NCBI GenBank assembly: GCA_024760905.1
Contig: CM045729.1
Location: 63,033,580 to 63,097,579 of the forward strand
Source: Plotosus lineatus
Lineage: Eukaryota; Chordata; Actinopteri; Siluriformes; Plotosidae
Direction of reading: 5' to 3'
DNA length: 64,000 nt
The position numbers and the translations under genes are program-made. This document shows positions 42,719-54,449 of this stretch, one piece after another; the first letter of the stretch is position 1; each line of letters begins with the position of its first letter. The notes beneath the pieces are model-generated. The model was not told the origin of the DNA, made no database searches, and saw nothing but the letters and a program-made list of their open reading frames with translations.

Positions 42719-45700
42719 CTGAACATGAGGGGAGAAAAGGAGTGTATTTTGTCTATAAAGCAGTGCAGAACAGGCAAATTGTAGTTTTCAAGCCAATATA
42801 TTTATCTAATAAACAAATGCATCTAAAAGGTTGTGATTGGGTTATGAATAGGTTTGGACTGCAGTGTAGTTGATGTGACATTGATTTAATACCAAAACAA
42901 AGACAATCGAAACCCTATCAGTGAAAGCTATTACACTGCATCACTAATTAGGAAGCAGAAAAAACATTTTAATTGTAATAGTATTTCCTTTCACTGATCC
43001 ATAAAGGTAGAAAAGAGAGAAGAGTATTTCAGCTTGGTAATTAACTGATTGAATTATAGATTAATTGATTAATTGACTGATTGTTAAGTGAGTAAATAAA
43101 TATGCAAATAAGCACAATTTTCTTACAAGTGTCAGCATTAGTATGAAGATCTAAAGGGTTTGTACTACTTATAACTATGTGTGTACCAACATTGAGATTG
43201 GTGTGAGAAACACTACAAATGTCTACTCACTTAACACCTTCACACACTTCATACCTTCCTACAGTCATGATAGAAAGTGTGCAAATCATTCACATTGGTT
43301 TCAATGACACTGGATTTCACGACCTTTCACAATAACTCATCAAGCCTCATACCTTCCCAGTTAGATCCCCACTGTGCCAAGACCCCTGGGCAAGGTCTCA
43401 ACCACATGTATGCCTCTGTTCACCCAGCAGTATAAATAGGTACCAGTAAAATATACTGGGAAGGTAACCTGTGATGGACTAGCGTCCCATCCAGGAGGAG
43501 TTGAACTCCTGGTCGTTTCACGCTACGGAAACCGGGCATAAGCGCCGGCTTGATGAGCCACGATGGCTCGGGTGTAAAAAGCCCAACAGACTTACATCAA
43601 TGAGTCCCGATCTCACCTGTTTGACAACATATAGAAGCCTGCAATAGCTGTACACCATTACCAGCACTGGCAAACTCAGGCAAAAGACAAACAGGCAGAT
43701 AACGTAGGCGCGGGATTCAGTGGAGTGATCAGTCCAGGACACTGAACAACTGGTGCCAGCTCCTTCTAACCCATAACTACTCCAGCCGAGCAGGGGAGGC
43801 ACCGTCCAAATCAAAGAGTAGAGCCACGAAGCCGCAACTGCCAGTAAGTGTTTATTGTAGTTTGGTCCCCGGTTGTTACACACTGTCATTGTGCTGTAGC
43901 GCTCATAAGACAAAATCATCAAGGATATTAGGGACACAATACCTAAAAATAAGAAGAGAAAACAGAGAGAGTGAAAAAGGTAAGTTTAGGGTTCATGCAT
44001 AAAAGACGAGGAACAATAAAGTTGGAGAGATAGAAATAATTACATTCATTAGTAGTAGCAGACTAACCACCTCGAATCAATGCCTCGGTTCAATGCCTCT
44101 ACAGTTTACCCTTAAAGGGGTTGAAGTCCTGAGTGAGTGTGGATAAGAAATCGAATTTGGAAAATTACATCCCTCTGTCCATAAATCCGAATGGCTGGCC
44201 CAAGTGATAGTCGGCGTATATTTGACGTTATTAAAATCAATACTTTTAATTTGTAATTTTAAGGAAACAAGACCTATGAAAACAATTGTGAGGCGCTCCA
44301 CCGAATGTAGGCGCTTGTCGCAAGTGACGTATGGTGCTTGTAAGACAAAGCGCGGCTTATCCGGACTTCCGATCTTTCAAGTGAGCAAGTGAAGGTTGAG
44401 TACTAAACAAGTATTCAACGTGCACTTGCTCACTTGAAAGATCGGAAGTCTGGATAAGCCGCGCTTTGTCTCACAAGCACCATACATCACTTGTGACAAG
44501 CGCCTACATACGGTGGAGCGCCTCACAATTATCGGTGTTTTTCAATTATGAACTCTCAACAGTAAAGATTTTTAGTTTTAACTCAATGGGGAAATTAGTT
44601 AGGCATGCTGCATTTTTTTGGTGTCGAATTATTCTAACATCTTTAGCACATGTCACTGACACAAAAAATTGGAGGTATGACATTTTCGCTATCAGTATAT
44701 CACCGCTCATTTCCAAGTCACTATAGCGGTCATGCTTTAATTTAAGTTTTGGAGCTAGGTGGGCTGATTACCACTAAGAAGAACAGTATGTTAAAGGGAG
44801 TGGGATGGGGATTAACCTATGACCTTAAGTCTCTCAACTGGGGAAACGCCTTAGGCAGGAAGAGGAGTGGAAATAATGCATCTAGAACTTTATACAGGGT
44901 GCACACGGAAATGCTAGCAAATAATCTTCATAATGCTATGAATGTATAGTTTCAACAAGATAATATTGCATCAAACCCCCAAGGAAAAAATATATATAAG
45001 AATGTATAATCAATATGCACACTATCAATGCAAACTAGTTTAGTTTTAACGCTTGACTGACAGTGGTGAATTAGGAAAAGTCTAATGCACTGACTGTTAA
45101 GGTTTCGATTTACTCCCATTCTATAATTATAAAGTCTTTTTCCCTATGCTATGTTGTCACATGGAGAAATTTTACTCATTCAGGGGGTGATGGCTAGTTA
45201 AAAACGCATTATATGGGACATGCACGCAAAATGAGGGTGGCACTGTGGTGCAGTGGTTAGCATGTTCATTTCTGAGCAACAACATCCTGGGTTCAATTGC
45301 CGGCCTCAAGCGTTTCTGGGAGCAGTTTGCATGCTCTCTGTGCTGGCGTGGGTTTCCTCCGGGCACTCCGATTTCCTCCCACTGTCCAAAGAAATGCACA
45401 GTAGGCTGATTGGCAGTTCTAAGTTGGGTGAGAATGGTTGTGTGTGTGTGGCCCTGCAACACTCTGGCAAGCTGTACAGGATGTACCCCACCTTTGCCCA
45501 CAGTCATCTGAGATCGGCGCCAGCAACCCTGCAACACTAATTAGGATTAAGCGGTAACTTTTTAATAGTGCCCGTGTCCAGCACATAAGCAGGTACCTAC
45601 ACATAAATTTGTTGAATTCATTCATTTTCTGTAACCGATTAATTCTAATTAGGGTCATGGGGAGGCTGGTGCCCATCCCAGCCAACTCTGGGCGAGGGCA

Positions 45701-48493
45701 GAACAGACCCTGGACAGCTCTCCAGGCCATCGCAGGGCGGAAACACCCAACCGCTTTGCAGCCTACTCTTGTTGAAAGTCAGCAATGGTTCTTTAACATG
45801 CCTTACACCATAGACAGTGAGAAGAGATATGGCTGACCTTTGATAACGCAGTTAGCTGCATGGGGTGGGGTGGGGGGGTACTGGGGCTTGAACCCCCAAC
45901 CTTAGGATTAGTGATCTAGCACCTTACCACCAGGCCACCACTGCCTGTGAATTCAGTGATGAAGTTAATAAAGTTCACGTACGTCACAATTGTACCTATG
46001 CCATCTTTCTTCATAGGAGAATTATGTTTTTAAAATGTTATTTCTGAAAAAACTGTTTTGTATTTTTTTTTTTTTTTTTTTGCTATCGAAAATACATGTG
46101 AGCAGTTATTGCTAAATTTTTTTTTTTACTGCAACCAGCAATCAGGAACACTAGATCCATAGTGACTTCTCTTTTGAGATATGATACATGGTCCATCCTA
46201 TGAGATGTACAGTCGATGGTCTGTACATCATTCATACCACGACAGTATACACCTTCCCTCGCACAATCCAAAAACATGCACAACAGGCTGACTGGCAGTT
46301 CTAAATTGCCCCTATGTGTGAGTGTGGGTGTGAATGGGTGTAAGTGGTTTGGCCTTGCAATGATCTGGCGAGGTGTTCAGGGTGTACCCCGCCTTCGTTC
46401 AAAGTTGGCTGAGGTAAGCACCAGCCTCCCCACAATTGTAATAAGGATAACCATGCTTAGACAATTAAAAAATGAATTAATTAGTTAATTAATTATTATT
46501 TGCAGGTAAAAATTCATAACCCTGAGTATTAGGGGTGTAGTCCAGCATCAGTTTATGTGTAACTACACTGTCGTCCATAATTATTGGCACCCCTGGTTAA
46601 GATATGTTATTAAACCTTAAAATGACTTGAAATTTTATTACAGAAGCTACTCTCACACTGAAATTGTAACCTTCAACTAAAGTGAATATTATGGATGGAA
46701 AAAAATCTCTAAGAAACAATTATTTTTCATTAAATTGCCACCCTGAACATTTCCACAATAATCAATGTAATTGAAGTATTTCTACATTTCTACAGTAGTT
46801 TACAAAGTTGATCAGCGTACTGTGAATATTTAATTAGTAATTAATTACTTCCTGTTTCCCTGGGGAATAAATATGGCATCTCACAGAGACCATTTCTCTG
46901 TATTCACTCTTCAACATTGGAAAGATAAAGGAACACACCATTGAAGTAAGGCAGATGTGTGTCAAATTCAAAAGTCAGGCAACGGCGACAAGAAAATCGG
47001 CCCTCACCTGCACCTGCCCATATCTACAGTCAGATGAATCATTACGAAGTTTAAAGCAACTGGAAGAGTGGTAAAGCAGCCTGGAATGAGGACACAAGGT
47101 TATTTTCTCACCACACACAGTGAGGAGGACGGTAAGAAAAATAAAAAGTTCTACAAAGTTCACTGTTAAAGAATTGCCACAAATTGCAGCATCTTGGGTC
47201 ACAAAACCTCCAAAACAACCCTCAGGCATCATCTTCATGCCAACAAGCTGTTTGGGAGGCGTGCATGAAAAAAAACTTTTCTGACTCACAATCACAAATG
47301 CAAATATCTGTATTTCACCAAACGGTACTGGGACCTCAATTTGGACCACATGCATTGGTCAGATGAGACCAAGATAGAGATTTTTTGGAAACAAACACTC
47401 CAAGTAGGTCTGGCACAACACAAAAGATGAGTCTGCAGAAAAGCACTTCATGCCCACTGTGAAGTCTGGGGGAGGATCAGTGATGCTGTGGGCCTGTTTC
47501 TCTTCCTGCCCTAATAACTTTGTTAGGACACATGGCATTATGAACGCTTTGAAATACCTGGAAAATTTTAATCGAAATCTGGTGACCTCTGCCCAAAAGC
47601 TGAAGACGGGGTCATCACTGAGTCTTTCATAAAGATAATGACCCCAAACATGTGGCCAAATCTACAAAGAAATGGTTCACCAGACAAAAACCTCCAATGG
47701 CCATCTCTGTCTCTAGACCTCAACCCCATTGAGAACCTGTGGAGTGAGCTGAAGAGGAGAGTGCAGAGGAGAGGACCCAGGTCACTGGATAATTTAAAAA
47801 GATGGTGCAGAGAAGAATGCTCAAAGATCCCTCTTTCTGTATTCGCCCATCTCGTGAAGCATTATAGGAGAAAATTAGGTGTTGTTTTGTTGGCAAAAGA
47901 GGGTTATACAAAGTATTAACATCAGGGGTGCTAATAATTGTGGCAGACATTATTTGTTGTAAAAAATATATTTTTTTTTAAATATATATTTTTTAATGTT
48001 TGATTTTTTTTTTTATCCCACTGAATAAATGTACAGTACTTGAATTAAAGGTTGGATTTTTATTTTTTTCTCCATTGTGGTTCAATATTATTTAGAAAAA
48101 ACTGAATTTATCAGAAGATAAAGAACACATCTTAAGCAGTAATATATTATGGAGGATAGTGTATTTATAAGGCAAATATAGAAACTTCCATCTGTACAGT
48201 CGGCCCCCAACTTACGAAATTAATCCGTTCCAGAGCCGTTTTCGTAACGCGGTGATTTCATAAGTAGGGGTCGTATCTTACATGTTAAACGCCTAATTCA
48301 TTCCAAGGCTCCAGTCTTTGGACTGGATAAACCCCATAAACCCTTTAAAAATGATAAACGTACACCAATTTTGTATGAAATATGTTTTTAAAGTAAGATA
48401 AAATTATTTATAAAACCATTTAAACATTTTATAAACATATTAAACCATTTTATTAACATATTTATTAATTAAACCATTATTAAACATTTTTAT

Positions 48494-48535
<42 letters not shown>

Positions 48536-48555
48536 CTCTCTCTCTCTCTCTCTTT

Positions 48556-48598
<43 letters not shown>

Positions 48599-49682
48599 GC
48601 GCACACGCTGTGGGCCATGCCCACAAGACGTGGAATTCAAAGCGCATTCCCTGCTTGACAAACTCAACTTTAATTTGATTCCTTGAGGCATCAGAATTCC
48701 AGATAAGCTCAAATGTGCCCACATTTATTAAACATTTACTGAATTAAACAACTTAAAAAACTAAACTAAAAACTAAAGAGTGAAGCTTCCTTCTGTCTCT
48801 ATCTGGGAGGCCAGCGGGGCGGGATGTTGAGAGACAGCCAATGACAGAACAACTCGCGCGTCGATTGACGCGTTTGAATTTTGAATTTCTTTTCGTAAGA
48901 GGGGGTTGTTTTGGATCTCGGGGACGGAAACTCAGGACAATGTTTTTCGTAACCCGGGGATTTCATACACAGGGGTCTTCGTAAGTTGGGGCCAACTGTA
49001 TTTGGGTATAAACCTGAAGCATGCAATGCCTAAAATAGAAAGGCTTCTTTATTCATTCATTTTCTGAACCGCTTAACCCTAATTAGGGTCACGGGTGAGG
49101 CCATCTCAGCCAACTCAGGGTGAGTGCAGAGTACACCCTGGACAGCTCACCAGGCCATCACAGTGTAGAAACACACTGACGGCTATGCAGCTACTCTTGA
49201 TGAAATTCAGCAATGATTGTTTTGCTTGCCTCTCACTACAGACAGTGGGACACATGGCCGGCCTTTGATAACCCAGTTTGTCTCATTGGGGAAACAACAG
49301 GGACAACCAGTTGATAGTGGGGCTGGAACCCCCAACCATGGGATCAGTAACACAGCACCTTACCATGGGGGCCACCACTGCCCCAGAAGGGGCTTTTATT
49401 CTGTTTTTTGTTTCATTTTATTTTGTTTTGTTTTTTGTTTTTCTGAATGTCTCAGTTTGAGACTGAAAACACTGTAAGGTAAGGGAGTGAAGTGAACTTG
49501 AGCAACTCTTCAATTTGCAACTCTTTTGGGAAAGCAACAAAGACTTTTCATTCTACAGTATTTCAGTTTCTGAACTATTTTAGGCTTTATCAGTTTCACA
49601 GGAAAGCTGGAGCCCATCCCAGCCGACCCAAAACAAAAGATGGGTCACACCTTGAACAGCTTGCCAGATCATCACGGGAGTA

Positions 49683-49753
<71 letters not shown>

Positions 49754-50731
49754 TGAAGCTAGCTTGGAATAATACAGAATATCCACTTAGTCTAATGTGT
49801 ATGTCTTTTTTCTGTGGGAGAAAACCAGAGAACATGTAGGAAACCCACACAAGCAGAGAAAGAATATACAAGGACTACACAGAAGCACCCATGCTGGCCT
49901 AGGAACTTGAAGCCAGGATGTTCTTGCTGTGAGGCAGATACGCTAATCACGATGCAACCATGTTAATTCTTGTCATTATAATTTATATTTATCACGTTTT
50001 GTGATGAATGAACAGAAGCACAAAATATTAGTTATCAGTACTTGATTACCAATAATCTGTATCAGATAGACAAAACCCCATAGGCTTTGATTCATAATTT
50101 TATCTAATGCAAACAAAAAAAAAATAATTCATTCATTTTCTGACCCACTTAATCCTAATTAGGGTCATGGACAGGCTGGTGCCCACCTCAGCCAACTCTG
50201 GGCGAGTACAGAGGACACCATAGACAGCTTGTCAGGCCAGAAACAAGCTGATGACAATGAAGCCTACTCTTTTAAAAAAATCAGCAATGGTTCTATTACA
50301 TGCCTCTCACCACAGACAGTGAGAAACATGGCTGGCCTTTGATAACCCAGCTAGCTGCCCTGGGGGGACAGCAATGACAACCTGTTGATAGTAGTGGGGC
50401 TTGAGTCCCCAACCTTGGGGTCAGTAATCCAGTACCTACCATGGGCTATCTCTGCCCTGTCAAACAAAACCATGTCTGTCTTATTGTTCTATTAAGAAAA
50501 CCCACATTGGGCTGAAAGTTACCCGTAATACATATGCACCGCCATGTGTTTTGATATTGCTATATGATTTAGATTCATTAAAAAAAAAAAAAAACCTTAC
50601 TACAAATGTTCTTCCCTATAATAATCTCTTTTAATGCGTGGAGCAAAGCCAAATTGTTGTCTTGTCTGCATTAGCTAACACTGGGAACGCTGCCATAAAT
50701 ACATCAGTTCCATAATTGGATCAGATTCTAC

Positions 50732-50772
<41 letters not shown>

Positions 50773-52372
50773 GTCATTTTGGGCATTGGCACAAAGCAAA
50801 CTTTGTTTGGTGTAATGTGCCAAACAAATGTTAACAGAATCACTGTCCAGCGGCATTAATTCCACATGTAGAGAGTTTGAATGTTTTACAGAACAGCATG
50901 CAGCCATTCCTGAACACTGGCCTCAGGCAGCACCAGTGTATGCTGTTCAAAGCCACTTTGGGTTAAATGTACTGAACATATACCATGTGAAGGCCTGTAT
51001 GTTTGCTCAAGCGCATGTTCCACCGACTCAGAATAAACCACGTGTGACGTGCGGCAACTGGAAATATCTCAGACACTCAATATAGAGCAGGTCTTCCTCT
51101 TCATTCAAATTCTAGCTTACAAGCTCATCATTAAAGTGGGACACGATCACAGGACCACTATAATAAAACATTACCCCAGCTTCGGTATATAGACTAAAAA
51201 CATGGGCTACATCTGATTGGTGTGACAGATCAGTTGAATGTACTTAATAAGACTAGCATGCCACGCCAACTCAAACTACCCCGGTGTTTGTTTTATTGCA
51301 CTACAAAATTAAACACGTAGATTTGAGCACACCTCCAGTGCATCTAATTGGGTTATCAAAGGCTGGCCATGTCTCTCAATGTCTATAGTGAGAAGCATAT
51401 AAAAGCACCATTGCTGACTTCCGTCAAGAGTATAGGCTGCATCGCCGTCAGCGTGTTTCCTCCGCGCGGTGACCTAACAAGCCATCCAAAGTGTACTTTG
51501 CCCTCGCCCAGAGTCGGCTGAGATGGGCACCAGCCTCCCTGTGACCCTAATTAGGATTAAGCGCTTCAGAAGCGGGATGGATAGATGGATGTGAGCACGG
51601 GCGGCACAGTGCGGTAGTGGTTCGCACATCCACTTCACAGCAAGAAGGCCTGGATTTGAGTCCCGGCTCAGGCATTTCTGTGTGGAGCTTGCATGCGTGG
51701 GTTCCCTCTGGGTACTCTGGTTTCCTCCCACAGTCCAAAAACATGCACATTAGGCTAACTGGCTTTTCCAAACCACCCCTAGGTGTGAGTGTGAATGTGA
51801 ATGGTTGTGAGGGTGTACCCAGGGTGTACCCCGCCCTCACCCAGAGTCGGCTAAGATGGGCACCAGCCTCTCCGTGACCCTAATTAGGATGAAGCGGCTT
51901 AGAAAATGAATGAGATTTGAGCACATCCAGCAAGCCCAGCTGGATCAGTCCATTCGGTGATGGTTTTCTTCCAGTTTCGGAGGTTTAAATGTTGTTTCTA
52001 AAGTGTAAGGTGGTGTGTGTGATGCGGGCCGCGTGGTTTCTTACCAAAGCACGAGTTGATGAAGCCGTACCACATGCAGCCGGTCCTCCCCAGCAGCCAG
52101 CGGCCGCGCACACTGGAGGCGAAGCTCAGGGTTGTGCCGCACACACACACCAGCAGGTCACTCACACTGATGTTGAGCAAGAGCATATTTACTGGGGTCC
52201 GGAGCTTCTTAAATTTGCAGAAAAGTACCAAAACCACCAAGTTATTCCAAAAGCCGAAAGTCATGATTAAGCCCAAGAAGATGGACAGCGTGACGAAGCC
52301 CGCAGAGGAGAGCGGCACCTGAGAGGCGCTCGAATTCACATTCAGAAAACTGAACAGGTCTCGGTCGCCCAT
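42488..52372 (-). CDS. tmtops: TMT-type (encephalopsin-like) opsin, three of its exons
   Basis: Seven-helix retinal-binding light receptor coupled to G protein. Minus-strand exons are 52372-52045, 43942-43617 and 42718-42488, with GT-AG borders and matching phases, giving 295 residues before a final donor. Seen: N-glycosylation site N13; disulphide pair C99/C175; a tyrosine at the bovine-113 position (Y102) but a glutamate at the bovine-181 position (E169), the counterion pattern of non-visual bistable opsins; ERY at 123-125; Schiff-base lysine K279 in SLLAKSSTV; NPIIY at 285-289. The sequence around PPLLGWSSYG and CYLLCWIPYG fits TMT opsins better than OPN3; TMT3 is my best guess. The tail exon after NKQ was not found between 35540 and 42487, so the gene is incomplete in this annotation, not necessarily in the genome. 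Confidence 0.92.
42719..43356. other. Opsin intron 2, unique part
   Basis: No repeat end or ORF recognised. Confidence 0.4.
43357..43596 (+). mobile_element. SINE-C, head missing, beside opsin exon 2
   Basis: From CCCAGTTAGATCCCC to GGGTGTAAAAAGCCCAACAG. In the opsin transcript it lies antisense, starting about 20 bases after the exon 2 donor. Confidence 0.85.
43617..43942 (-). CDS. tmtops: TMT opsin exon 2 (helices 3-5)
   Basis: Acceptor TATTTTTAG, donor AAACAG|GTGAGA. The 326 bases complete the split glycine and encode GIVSLISLMILSYERY through VVKQ, including helix 4, the second extracellular loop with C175 and helix 5. A SINE-C copy ends only about 20 bases beyond its donor. Confidence 0.93.
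44288..44526. mobile_element. Palindromic foldback MITE, copy 2
   Basis: 239 bases, same family as 38180, inverted ends GTGAGGCGCTCC / GGAGCGCCTCAC, 4-base duplications AATT. Its loop is in the opposite orientation to copy 1. Confidence 0.92.
45100..45557 (+). repeat. Leader + SINE-A duplicated segment, copy 2 (empty site)
   Basis: Leader 45100-45233 without the Tigger MITE (reads CTATAATTATAAAGTC at the site), then a near-complete SINE-A 45234-45557 ending TTAGGATTAAGCGG. Confidence 0.8.
45616..45947 (-). mobile_element. SINE-B, near full length
   Basis: Tail complement at left, diverged head at right; TGAATTCA on both sides. Confidence 0.85.
46255..46472 (+). mobile_element. SINE-A, 5' truncated
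   Basis: Starts AATCCAAAAACATGCAC, ends with a decayed tail. Confidence 0.75.
46566..47949 (+). pseudogene. Decayed Tc1-like transposon
   Basis: Inverted ends with CCATAATTATTGGCACCCCT at left and its near complement at right. Plus-strand transposase pieces: KSGGGSVMLWACFS, then SLDLNPIENLWSELKRRVQR with the last catalytic glutamate, and a C-terminus ending LLAKEGYTKY. The N-terminal half is frame-shifted and has stops; not active. Confidence 0.88.
48197..48998. mobile_element. Tigger-like MITE with AC/CT microsatellites
   Basis: CAGTCGGCCCCCAACTTACG and GTAAGTTGGGGCCAACTG, TA flanks. (AC)n 48498-48532 and (CT)n 48533-48598 lie inside. Confidence 0.85.
49053..49383 (-). mobile_element. SINE-B, near full length
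   Basis: Left tail TAATTAGGGTCACGGG, diverged head at right. Approximate duplications resembling GGCTTTTATT. Confidence 0.8.
49590..49965 (-). mobile_element. SINE-A with internal (AC)n
   Basis: Tail part 49600-49680, then (AC)n 49684-49750, then body and head complement to 49965. The GT stretch normally present in the body has expanded. Confidence 0.75.
50127..50456 (-). mobile_element. SINE-B, near full length
   Basis: Tail complement CCTAATTAGGGTCATGG at left; head complement degraded. Confidence 0.8.
50457..51329. other. Opsin intron 1, unique part
   Basis: Contains (GAT)n at 50732-50772 and an 85-codon plus-strand open frame (50828-51085) with no recognisable domain. Confidence 0.35.
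51330..51592 (+). mobile_element. SINE-B, 5' truncated
   Basis: Starts in GGGTTATCAAAGGCTGGCC; tail GGATGGATAGATGGATG. Confidence 0.8.
51599..51912 (+). mobile_element. SINE-A, full length
   Basis: Directly follows the SINE-B. Head GGGCGGCACAGTGCGGTAG, tail CTTAGAAAATGAATGAG. It ends about 130 bases from opsin exon 1. Confidence 0.85.
52045..52372 (-). CDS. tmtops: TMT opsin exon 1 (N-terminus to helix 3)
   Basis: ATG at 52372 reading MGDRDLFSFLNVNSS. The frame is open two codons further upstream only from a TTG, so this is the first ATG. Ends TGCTTTG|GTAAGA with one base carried over. Covers helices 1-2, the first loops and the start of helix 3 including C99. Confidence 0.92.
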
Positions 52373-52550
52373 ACTCAAGCTGGAGTTGAACCCGGTCCAA
52401 ATGACTGATCACGCTTTACTGAAGAGCACGGCAGGGACACACCTGCTTCACAGACTCCAGCCAGGCGGCGGGGATGCGCTCAACTAGTGCTGAGGACCGC
52501 GCGCCTCTTCATCTGTCGGGAGACTGACTCAGATTGTTCGGCTCAGCGCG
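52373..52550 (-). promoter_or_regulatory. tmtops: Opsin 5' UTR / proximal promoter
   Basis: The only unique DNA between the opsin ATG and the SINE/GT array. No TATA box is evident. Confidence 0.35.
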
Positions 52551-52583
52551 CGCGCGCGTGCGTGCGTCTGTGTGTGTGCGCGC

Positions 52584-52629
<46 letters not shown>

Positions 52630-53085
52630 AGTATTTTATCTATTCGTACCTTCAGTGGAATAGCTGTTTGCCCATCCGCCTCACAGCAAGAAGGTTCTGG
52701 GTTCGAGTCCCAGACTCAAAGTATTTCTGTGTTGGGTTGCAAGTTCTCTCAGTAGTTGTTTGGGTTTTCTCCAGGTATTCTGGTTTCCTCCCACAAGCCA
52801 AAGACGTGTACATTAGGCTAACTGGGTGTCTTCTAAATGTTGTGTGTGTGTGTTATTTATTCGTACATAGTTGTTTGCCCATCCGCCTCACAGCAAGGTC
52901 GTGAGTTTGAGTTCCAGACTCAAAGTGTTTCTGTGTTGGGTTGCAAGTTCTCTCCGTGATTGTTTGGGTTTTCTCCAGGTATTCTGGTTTCCTCCCACAA
53001 GCCAAAGACGTGTACATTAGGCTAACTGGCTGTTGCAAATGGCATCTGTGTGTGTGTGTGTGTGTGTCTGTGTGTGTGTGGGTGG

Positions 53086-53126
<41 letters not shown>

Positions 53127-53944
53127 ATCTATTTGTACATTCAGTGGACTAGTTGTTTGCCCATCTGCCTCACAGCAAGGTCGTGGGTTCGAGTTCCAAA
53201 CTCACAGTGTTTCTATGTTGGGTTGCAAGTTCTCTCAGTGGTTGTTTGGGTTTTCTCCAGGTATTCTGGTTTCCTCCCACAAGCCAAAGACATGGTGGTC
53301 TAGTGGTATAGGGCGCCGGATCGCTGATCCAAAGGTTGGGGGTTCGAGTTCCACTCTCCACAAGGTTGTCACTGTCCCCCCCCCCCAGTGCGGCTAACTG
53401 GGTTATCAAAGGCGGGCCATGTCTGTCACTGTCTATGGTGAGAGGCATGTAAAAGAACCATTGCTGACTTTCGTAAAGAGTAGCTGCAAAGTCGTCAGCG
53501 TGTTTCTGTCCCTTGCTAAAAGGGTTGTGACAGGAAGGGCATCCGACGTAAAAAACCTCTGCCAAATCAAATGTGCGAATCAGATGATTCGCTGTGGCGA
53601 CTCCTGAGTAAAAGGGAAAAAGCCAAAAGGAAGACAGACAGACATTTTGGTTTCCTCCCACAAGCCAAAGATGTGCACATTAGGCTAACTGGCTGTTCCA
53701 ATGGCATCTGTGTGTGTGTGTGTGTGTGTGGAGAGTATTTTATCTATTTGTGCATTCAGTGGAATAGTTGTTTGCTCATCTGCCTCACAGCAAGAAGGTC
53801 CTGGGTTCGAGTCCCAGACTCAAAGTGTTTCTGTGTTGGATTGCAAGTTCTCCCCCTGATTGTTCAGGTTTTCTCCAGGTATTCTGGTTTCCTCCCACAA
53901 GCCAAAGACGTGCACGTAAGGCTAACTGGCTATTCCAATGGCAT

Positions 53945-54009
<65 letters not shown>

Positions 54010-54010
54010 G
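52550..54010 (+). repeat. Tandem array of SINE-A/GT units upstream of opsin
   Basis: Begins with a CG/GT run (52550-52628). Four units each run from TATTTTATCTATTTGTAC-like leader through a SINE-A head and body to a GT block; the shared ATCYGCCTCACAGC point falls at 52674, 52881, 53163 and 53778. The last unit continues into a SINE-A tail to about 54110. The third gap is widened by the SINE-B at 53291. Confidence 0.85.
53291..53647 (+). mobile_element. SINE-B with RTE tail, full length, in the array
   Basis: Head GTGGTCTAGTGGTATAGGGC to the RTE-type end and GACAGACA tail. Flanked by a 24-base duplication beginning TGGTTTCCTCCC (53267-53290 and 53648-53671), long for a SINE. Confidence 0.9.
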
Positions 54011-54449
54011 TCCTTTGAGGTCAGTGGAGTAGTTCAGGGTGTGACCTTCGCCCAGTGTTGACTGAGATAAGCTTAACCTTAATTGAATGAGGCAGTTCAG
54101 TAAATGAGTGCATGAGAAAGTGAGCATTCCTGCACTGAGAAATACAGTATCATTCATGTTGATGCTTGTTGTTATTGTGCACGCATTTTCTTTTTTAAAA
54201 CTGAGAACTGATCAGTGGCTCAAGCAAGTCGGGCCTCAGCTGTTACCTGAAAGAGCCAACTCATTCACCTACAACATGAAAATAAAGAGATAAACTGCAA
54301 GTTTATGAATTTCTCGAATTTCACTATTTATAGTGCATGAAGAACATGAACACACTTGTTTTATTCCATAATCTGGTTCCAAACATTTCCCTGAAAATCC
54401 ACATGGAGAATATTGTCATTAAATTGGAGAAAAAATGATAACAGGCCAA

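Noticed and set aside
52534..52904. Possible extra 5' exon of a plus-strand gene
   Set aside because: Open frames here follow the CG/GT run and SINE-A units only; no homology or splice sites.
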